A stretch of DNA of 7,622 bases from Fusobacteriaceae bacterium UBA2433 (GTDB lineage: Bacteria > Fusobacteriota > Fusobacteriia > Fusobacteriales > Fusobacteriaceae): assembly GCA_002342785.1 (NCBI GenBank), contig DDQV01000182.1, forward strand, positions 1 to 7,622. The letters are read 5' to 3'. The position numbers were made by a program, and so were the translations under genes. Under the pieces are notes generated by a model, which was not told the DNA's origin, made no database searches, and saw only the letters and a program-made list of their open reading frames with translations. This document shows, one piece after another, positions 1 to 4,086 of this stretch (position 1 is its first letter; each line of letters starts with the position of its first letter).

Positions 1-93
1 AGAAATAACTAAATTACGAAGCTCTATTTTAACATATATATATGAAAAAAAACTATTTTTCTTTAATTTTTCCTTTATCTAAAAAATTTTTAT
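1..93. other. Left-edge non-coding stretch
   Basis: This stretch lies downstream of the stop codon of the thioredoxin-like gene. It is almost entirely A and T, with no G+C-rich hairpin that would serve as a clear terminator. On the minus strand a possible extended -10 (TGT followed by TAAAAT, positions 34 to 26) could fire leftwards out of the window, but no matching -35 is visible. I see nothing else in it. Confidence 0.3.
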
Positions 94-582
94 CTATTTT
101 TTAATTACTGAAATCAATTCTCTAGCAGTGTCTATAAGGAAATCTCCATTGAGATAGTGTAATCTATTTTCATCATTTTTTTCTAATTTTTTAAAGTTTT
201 TAGGTTGTTCCAAAAATAATCCTAATTTTTCAAAATCTTTATCTAAAATTACCATTGTAGGTATCTTGAGCTCCTTTAAATTAAGTAAAGGTTGTAAATA
301 TTTTTTCCCTGTTTCTAAATTTGTTATTGACAGTTTAATATTGGAATTTATTTCCGTTAATTTTTTAACTACAGTTATATTTAATTGACAATCTGGACAC
401 CACATCTCTCCACTGGCTAAGATATAGATCTTATCCTTTGTATCTTTGATCTCATCAATTAGATCCATAGGCAAATCGATCTTTGAATAATTTGCTAAGG
501 TCTTCTCTTTTTCCTCTTCACTACCAATCTTTATATAATCTTCAAAATTTTGTCCTGTTTGAAAAAGTTCTTTAAATGTCAT
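94..582 (-). CDS. Thioredoxin-family protein with WCPDC motif (Thioredoxin_9-like)
   Basis: This encodes a 162-residue protein with no signal peptide or membrane segment, so it is probably cytosolic. A strand ending in a redox-type CxxC, WCPDC at residues 61-65, follows a helical N-terminal part (about 1-48) that starts MTFKELFQTG and contains acidic and lysine-rich helices. The thioredoxin-fold cis-proline is visible in KIPTM at 107-111 (Pro108). The layout matches the Thioredoxin_9-like family of thiol-disulfide proteins, common in Firmicutes and Fusobacteria, whose substrates are mostly unknown. Pro-Asp between the cysteines differs from the Gly-Pro of classical thioredoxin, so classical TrxA function should not be assumed. 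The ATG at 582-580 is preceded by AGGAGGG (587-593), which fixes the start; the stop is TAG. The gene is divergent from the L,D-transpeptidase-like gene and has its own promoter at 611-639. Its redox partner cannot be told from the neighbours. Confidence 0.85.
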   Translation of the reverse strand: MTFKELFQTGQNFEDYIKIGSEEEKEKTLANYSKIDLPMDLIDEIKDTKDKIYILASGEMWCPDCQLNITVVKKLTEINSNIKLSITNLETGKKYLQPLLNLKELKIPTMVILDKDFEKLGLFLEQPKNFKKLEKNDENRLHYLNGDFLIDTARELISVIKK

Positions 583-610
583 TATGCCCTCCTAATAAAA
601 GTTATTTTTT

Positions 611-639
611 AGTATAACATATAAATATATAATTAACAA
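611..639 (-). promoter_or_regulatory. Promoter of the thioredoxin-like gene
   Basis: On the minus strand, -35 TTGTTA (639-634) is followed by a 17-nt spacer and -10 TATACT (616-611), with TG one base before the -10 (extended -10). Transcription would begin near 604, giving a leader of about 22 nt that carries the AGGAGGG site. Confidence 0.7.
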
Positions 640-646
640 AATCCTA

Positions 647-678
647 TTCTATCATTTATGTTATTTTTGTGATACAAT
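647..678 (+). promoter_or_regulatory. Promoter of the L,D-transpeptidase-like gene (extended -10)
   Basis: TGATACAAT at 670-678 is an extended -10 (TG, one base, then TACAAT). No good -35 lies at the right distance (only weak TTCTAT or TATCAT near 647-655), which is usual for extended -10 promoters. The predicted start near 685 gives a leader of about 32 nt. It stands back to back with the thioredoxin-like gene promoter. Confidence 0.5.
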
Positions 679-716
679 TAATAGCTACATAATTTAATAT
701 AAAATTTGGAGGTCAG

Positions 717-1355
717 ATGAAAAAAATACTATTATTTATATCTATTTTTTTTGTTTATAGTCTAAGCTTTAGTACTTTTTCTAGTAACGAACTATATCAA
801 AGATTAGATACACCAAAATTGGACAAAAAAGTTTTAAACATAGCTCTTGAAGGATTGTCAAAGATCGATGTAAAAAATAAAAAAGTTTTGACAATTATCG
901 ACTATACAAAATCAGCCAATGAAAAAAGACTTTTTGTTATCGACTTAAAAAAAGAAAAAATTATTTTTGATACCTATGTTTCTCACGGTAAAAATACTGG
1001 TGGAGAATTTGCCAAAACATTTTCAAACAATATAAATTCCCATCAAAGTTCTGTTGGATTTTTTAAAACTTCAACAACTTACACAGGTAAGAATGGATAT
1101 TCTATGAGATTAAATGGATTGGAAAAAGGAATCAATGACAATGCAAAGAAAAGAAATATAGTTATCCATGGAGCTAACTACGCTACAGAATCATATATAA
1201 CTAAAAATGGAAGATTAGGTAGAAGCTGGGGATGTCCAGCTGTTCCTATGGATCTTAACAAAGATTTGATCAACAGCATTAAAGGAGAATCTATTGTCTA
1301 TATCAATGGAGATCTAAATAATTATCAAAAAAAATCTAAACTTTATATGAATTAA
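717..1355 (+). CDS. Exported L,D-transpeptidase-like protein (YkuD_2 / murein L,D-transpeptidase catalytic domain family)
   Basis: This encodes 212 residues. Residues 1-19 form a signal peptide: MKK, then a hydrophobic core with many Phe/Leu/Ile, ending near SFST, so the mature enzyme should be in the periplasm or envelope. The catalytic domain spans about 55-200. The conserved histidine is in IHGANY (His151) and the catalytic cysteine in GRSWGCPAVP (Cys173). The SxGCPAV form is that of the YkuD_2 family rather than the classical SHGC(h)R/N of YkuD. Family knowledge points to cleavage or cross-linking of peptidoglycan stem peptides through a thioacyl-cysteine intermediate; carboxypeptidase versus transpeptidase activity cannot be decided here. 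GGAGG at 708-712 sets the ATG start. The gene ends in its own 3' region and a strong terminator at 1443-1476, so it is probably monocistronic. No peptidoglycan-binding domain is attached. Confidence 0.85.
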   Translation: MKKILLFISIFFVYSLSFSTFSSNELYQRLDTPKLDKKVLNIALEGLSKIDVKNKKVLTIIDYTKSANEKRLFVIDLKKEKIIFDTYVSHGKNTGGEFAKTFSNNINSHQSSVGFFKTSTTYTGKNGYSMRLNGLEKGINDNAKKRNIVIHGANYATESYITKNGRLGRSWGCPAVPMDLNKDLINSIKGESIVYINGDLNNYQKKSKLYMN

Positions 1356-1442
1356 AAAAGTACCTCAAAAGATAATTAACCTTTATCATGAATTATACCT
1401 TTATATCCTTACTTCCTATTAAAATTTTAAATTTAAATCAAT

Positions 1443-1476
1443 AAAAGAGAGAGTCTTAAAACTCTCTCTTTTTTTT
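1443..1476. terminator. Two-way intrinsic terminator between the L,D-transpeptidase-like gene and the candidate ncRNA
   Basis: There is a perfect 12-bp stem (1443-1454 with 1461-1472) with loop CTTAAA. The paired arms contain GAGAGAGT and ACTCTCTC. On the plus strand it runs into eight T (1469-1476), ending the transcript of the gene at 717-1355, 88 nt beyond its stop. On the minus strand the stem is followed by UUUUAUUG, so it can also end leftward transcription started at about 1860. Confidence 0.85.
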
Positions 1477-1478
1477 GC

Positions 1479-1495
1479 AGATAGATAATTCATTT
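1479..1495. repeat. Left arm of 17-nt perfect inverted repeat
   Basis: AGATAGATAATTCATTT on the plus strand is the exact reverse complement of 1844-1860. The match stops abruptly on both sides. The span between outer ends is 382 bp. No target-site duplication is visible (outer flanks are TTTTTGC on the left and AATAAC on the right), which weakens a transposon reading. Confidence 0.9.
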
Positions 1496-1513
1496 TAAAT
1501 ATTTTAAACATAT

Positions 1514-1580
1514 TAACCGAAATACAATAATTTTTTTATCTTAAAAAAACAACATAACTGAAATACAATAATTTTTTACC
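1514..1580. repeat. Direct repeat, two copies, 41-nt period
   Basis: GAAATACAATAATTTTTT occurs at 1519-1536 and 1560-1577. The similarity extends left through TAAC plus one pyrimidine (from 1514 and 1555) and loosely to the right. A degenerate third relative, ACACAATAATCATTTTT, lies near 1650-1666. In the candidate RNA the copies read AAAAAATTATTGTATTTC and would be single-strand-like A/U-rich segments in the 3' half. Confidence 0.75.
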
Positions 1581-1843
1581 TTTAAATACATTAAAAGTTA
1601 AACCAACTATTTCAAATATTAAATAGCTTTAAAATTTTAAATGGTTAGACACAATAATCATTTTTCACTATTACCATATCTTAAGATTCAATTTAATAAA
1701 AAAATTTTTACAATACCTAATATTTTATCTATTACATTACCCTTGCTATACTCAAATTCATTTTACAAAAACTTTTTTAATCTTTACTTAACATTATATC
1801 TAACCTAAACACTAAATAAATTAACTAACTAACTTTTTGAAAC

Positions 1844-1860
1844 AAATGAATTATCTATCT
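1844..1860. repeat. Right arm of 17-nt perfect inverted repeat
   Basis: AAATGAATTATCTATCT is the exact reverse complement of 1479-1495. Its outer base (1860) is 7 nt from the -10 box of the minus-strand promoter, so it coincides with the predicted transcription start. Part of the other arm, AATTCATTTTA (1487-1497), recurs at 1755-1765, giving the RNA 5' end a second, shorter (9-bp) pairing partner. Confidence 0.9.
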
Positions 1861-1866
1861 AATAAC

Positions 1867-1895
1867 AGTATTCCATAAAAAAATATAAAAGTCAA
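1867..1895 (-). promoter_or_regulatory. Promoter firing leftwards into the 382-bp inverted-repeat element
   Basis: On the minus strand, -35 TTGACT (1895-1890) is followed by a 17-nt spacer ending in TGG and -10 AATACT (1872-1867), an extended -10 arrangement. It lies just downstream of the pullulanase stop codon, where no protein gene needs it, and points at the inverted-repeat element. The predicted start is at about 1860 (an A). Confidence 0.6.
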
Positions 1896-1917
1896 GTTTT
1901 TTTAAAATTAAATTAAT

Positions 1918-3993
1918 CTATTCTCTAATTCCTAAAACTACCGTTGTGTTTTCTGTGATTATTAACATCCCATCTTCTAAAACTATCTCTGTATCTTCTA
2001 TTGGAATGATCCCTGCATTTTTTGAATCAACTAAAATATCCATTTCAGAAAAAAATTCATCATCTTTTAATTTTAAAGTTTCAAAAGATCCATTATGTAC
2101 TACTACAAATTTCCTATAAGGTATCCTCTCTATTCCAGAACCATAACTATATTCTAAAGTATTATCTAGAGTATAAGCTATTACTCTATAAGCATTAAAA
2201 TCATCCTCTAATATAAATTTTAATCCTTTTTTTATATTTTCTGAAGTTGAATATCTAAAAGCATTAGCATGTCTTCTTAATTTTATTAATCCAGAAGAAT
2301 ATCTATAGAGATTACTAAAAAGAATATGATCTTTTCTTCCCCACCTAATCTTATTAACAAAATCAGAGGATGAATAACTATTTTCATGATAATGAGTTAT
2401 ATTTCCTAGATCATCATCTAAATTTATAAATTCAGATGTATGTGCTCTATCTGATTCTGGATCTTCTGGATGATGTTTTTCTCCTAATGGTTTTGTAAGA
2501 CCAATCTCTGTTCCTCCTTGCAATATAATTTTACCTTGAGATGTAAGAAGCATTCCTAGACTAAACTTAGCCAACTCTATCCTTTTTTTCATATCTCCAT
2601 CATAGGTTAAATTAATTTTGTCCCAAAGGGTAAAACCATCATGGATTGATAGATATTGTAAATTTTCATTGGGAGAATAAGCAAATCTATGATAGACATC
2701 AATACTAACTGATTTACTATAATAATCTATTATATTTCCAATAATTCCAGCTCTACATACATCTGTAAAATCATAATTACCTTGAACAAATCCTTTTTCA
2801 TGAATTTTTCCTAGATAAGAATCCCTAGTACTATCATTAAAAACCGCCAAATTTATACCGTGAGGATAGTTAGCTATGTGTCCCTTTACAGGAGCTTCAT
2901 TGATAGGAAGATCTGTAAAATTCCAAGCTTCTCCCTGTAATATTATATTATCACCTACAGCTTTTCTAATCTCCATCATAGTTTCTATATCCATAAATCC
3001 CATAAGATCAAATCTAAATCCATCTACTCCATATTCCTCAATGAAAAATTTTATTGAATCAATAATTAATTTTCTTACCATGGGATTTCGACTTTCCAAA
3101 GTTGGTCCTGCTCCTGTTCCTCCAGAAATACTTTGACCAAACATTCTATAATAAGATCCTGGTGTTAAATTTTCAAATATATCCCATTTATATGTATGAT
3201 TATAAACTACATCCATAATTACTCCAATTTTATTTTCATGCAGTTTATTAACTAAATTTCTAAATTCTCTAATTCGACCATAGGGATCTTCTGCATCTGC
3301 GGCTAACCATCCCTCAAGTGTAAAATAGTTATGTGGATCATATCCCCAGTTATATGCAGATCCTATCTCATTATATTTTTTTTCATCTTCATTTACAGTA
3401 AAATAATTTTGTATAGGTAAAAATTGAACATGGGTTATTCCTAATTCTTTTAAATGTTCTATTCCTTTTTCATATTCATAGAAAGCTTTGAAAGTTCCTG
3501 CATTTTCAATCCCCGTATCTATAGTAAAATCCCTTACATGGATCTCATAAACTACCATATCTGTGGGAGAACCCAGATTAGACATTCCAATACTAATTGG
3601 TTTAACTCCTGCATTTTCTGAATTCATAGATACTATAGAACCTTTTCCTATATTATTAACATCCTCATTAGGTGCAAAACTTGCCATTGATTTAGCATAA
3701 GGATCTAAGGCATATTTTATACTTCCATCTAGATGTTCCACTTTAAAATCATAAAAAAACTTATCTAAATTTAGATACCCTGTCTCCTCCTCCTTTAAAA
3801 TAAGACTCCAAATATCATCTCTTAGTCTAGCCATATTTTTAGAAAAAATAAGTCTCTGCGAATCATTTTTTGAGTATAAGTTTAAAAGAATATTTTTTAT
3901 ATTAGGAGCCCAAACTTTTATTTTTATATTTCCATCAACTTTAAAAGTAACTCCTAGATCATCACCTTTATATAAAAATTTTTTTAAATCCAT
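1918..3993 (-). CDS. pulA: Type I pullulanase (GH13_14-like debranching enzyme)
   Basis: This encodes 691 residues without a signal peptide, so it is a cytosolic enzyme that hydrolyses alpha-1,6 branch linkages of pullulan, glycogen or limit dextrins. An N-terminal CBM48-like domain (about 10-105, with VWAP at 27-30) precedes the GH13 barrel. The type I pullulanase signature YNWGYDP is at 214-220. Region I is DVVYNH (261-266); region II GFRFDLMG (325-332) carries nucleophile Asp329; region III GEAWN (354-358) carries the acid/base Glu355; region IV SIHDG (449-453) carries Asp452. All catalytic residues are present, and the length is close to cytosolic pullulanases such as Bacillus AmyX. Region IV reads HDGFTL, as in isoamylase/GlgX, rather than the usual HDN. 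The C-terminal beta domain covers about 585-691. GGGAGGA (3999-4005) sets the ATG. It follows nfn in the same direction but behind a strong terminator, so linkage may be by read-through only. Confidence 0.93.
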   Translation of the reverse strand: MDLKKFLYKGDDLGVTFKVDGNIKIKVWAPNIKNILLNLYSKNDSQRLIFSKNMARLRDDIWSLILKEEETGYLNLDKFFYDFKVEHLDGSIKYALDPYAKSMASFAPNEDVNNIGKGSIVSMNSENAGVKPISIGMSNLGSPTDMVVYEIHVRDFTIDTGIENAGTFKAFYEYEKGIEHLKELGITHVQFLPIQNYFTVNEDEKKYNEIGSAYNWGYDPHNYFTLEGWLAADAEDPYGRIREFRNLVNKLHENKIGVIMDVVYNHTYKWDIFENLTPGSYYRMFGQSISGGTGAGPTLESRNPMVRKLIIDSIKFFIEEYGVDGFRFDLMGFMDIETMMEIRKAVGDNIILQGEAWNFTDLPINEAPVKGHIANYPHGINLAVFNDSTRDSYLGKIHEKGFVQGNYDFTDVCRAGIIGNIIDYYSKSVSIDVYHRFAYSPNENLQYLSIHDGFTLWDKINLTYDGDMKKRIELAKFSLGMLLTSQGKIILQGGTEIGLTKPLGEKHHPEDPESDRAHTSEFINLDDDLGNITHYHENSYSSSDFVNKIRWGRKDHILFSNLYRYSSGLIKLRRHANAFRYSTSENIKKGLKFILEDDFNAYRVIAYTLDNTLEYSYGSGIERIPYRKFVVVHNGSFETLKLKDDEFFSEMDILVDSKNAGIIPIEDTEIVLEDGMLIITENTTVVLGIRE

Positions 3994-4005
3994 ATTTTTC
4001 CTCCC

Positions 4006-4019
4006 AATGTTCTAACATT
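4006..4019. promoter_or_regulatory. Palindrome next to the pullulanase ribosome binding site
   Basis: AATGTTCTAACATT is a 6+2+6 inverted repeat directly abutting the pullulanase Shine-Dalgarno sequence and 8 nt from the nfn terminator stem. It could be an operator or a small mRNA hairpin; which one, and whether it matters, cannot be told from one sequence. Confidence 0.3.
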
Positions 4020-4026
4020 TTATATA

Positions 4027-4058
4027 AAAGAAGCCAGTTTATATAAACTGGCTTCTTT
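4027..4058 (-). terminator. Intrinsic terminator of the nfn fusion gene
   Basis: This is a perfect 14-bp stem (4027-4040 with 4045-4058) around loop ATAT, containing AAGCCAG and CTGGCTT. On the minus strand it is followed by a U-rich stretch (TTTTATAT, overlapping the stem base). It begins 28 nt after the nfn stop codon and ends only about 22 nt before the pullulanase Shine-Dalgarno. Confidence 0.85.
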
Positions 4059-4086
4059 ATATATACTATAATTTATTCTAAAAAAA

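Larger units (their letters stand above)
1440..1860 (-). ncRNA. Candidate structured non-coding RNA, about 420 nt, unknown family
   Basis: What is seen: a well-formed minus-strand promoter (1867-1895) places the transcription start at about 1860. That is the first base of AGATAGATAATTCATTT, whose perfect complement AAATGAATTATCTATCT ends the element at 1479. Six nucleotides further comes the hairpin terminator. The predicted RNA therefore closes on itself with a 17-bp end-to-end helix immediately before its terminator. Inside are a 41-nt-period repeat (1514-1580) and a possible branched hairpin at 1601-1646: AACCA pairs with TGGTT, enclosing CTATTT pairing with AAATAG and a 14-nt palindrome. 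No reading frame is credible. I infer a structured RNA gene. I do not recognise it: the hallmarks of RNase P RNA, tmRNA, 6S and SRP RNA are absent. The main alternative is a MITE-like element whose terminal repeats happen to sit at the start site. Confidence 0.45.
1356..1917. other. 562-nt protein-gene-free region: 3' UTR, terminator and candidate ncRNA
   Basis: Positions 1356-1442 are the 3' untranslated stretch of the transpeptidase-like gene. The terminator is at 1443-1476. The rest (1477-1917) has no open frame with a ribosome binding site on either strand; the longest ATG frames seen on the minus strand are about 9-16 codons with no Shine-Dalgarno. The plus strand is strikingly poor in G, so the minus strand is poor in C, unlike a random A+T-rich spacer. 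The interval holds a 17-nt inverted repeat, a 41-nt-period direct repeat and a minus-strand promoter, described separately. Confidence 0.7.

Noticed and set aside
1..93. Terminator of the thioredoxin-like gene
   Set aside because: Only A/T runs able to form weak A-U stems; no G+C-containing hairpin followed by a U tract, unlike the other terminators in the window.
655..690. CRP-type operator at TGTGA in the divergent promoter region
   Set aside because: Only one half-site (TGTGA at 668-672) is present, overlapping the -10 box; there is no TCACA partner at the required distance.
1440..1660. Type III toxin-antitoxin locus (tandem-repeat antitoxin RNA plus toxin)
   Set aside because: There are only two clear repeat units, and no endoribonuclease gene follows the terminator; the next gene in that direction is the thioredoxin-like one far beyond the convergent ldt-like gene.
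1744..1752. Plus-strand extended -10 (TGC then TATACT) inside the spacer
   Set aside because: No -35 at a suitable distance and no gene or terminator downstream on that strand; it would only make antisense transcripts to the candidate RNA and pullulanase 3' end. Left as a weak possibility.
1440..1860. RNase P RNA, tmRNA, 6S or SRP RNA as the identity of the candidate RNA
   Set aside because: The paired ends and size first suggested RNase P RNA or tmRNA, but the conserved core segments of RNase P RNA, a tRNA-like CCA end with T-arm, and the G+C-paired helices typical of these RNAs are absent.
2876..3136. 86-codon plus-strand frame antisense to the pullulanase
   Set aside because: Lies wholly within conserved catalytic-barrel coding sequence, has no ribosome binding site, and its composition is the mirror of the real gene.
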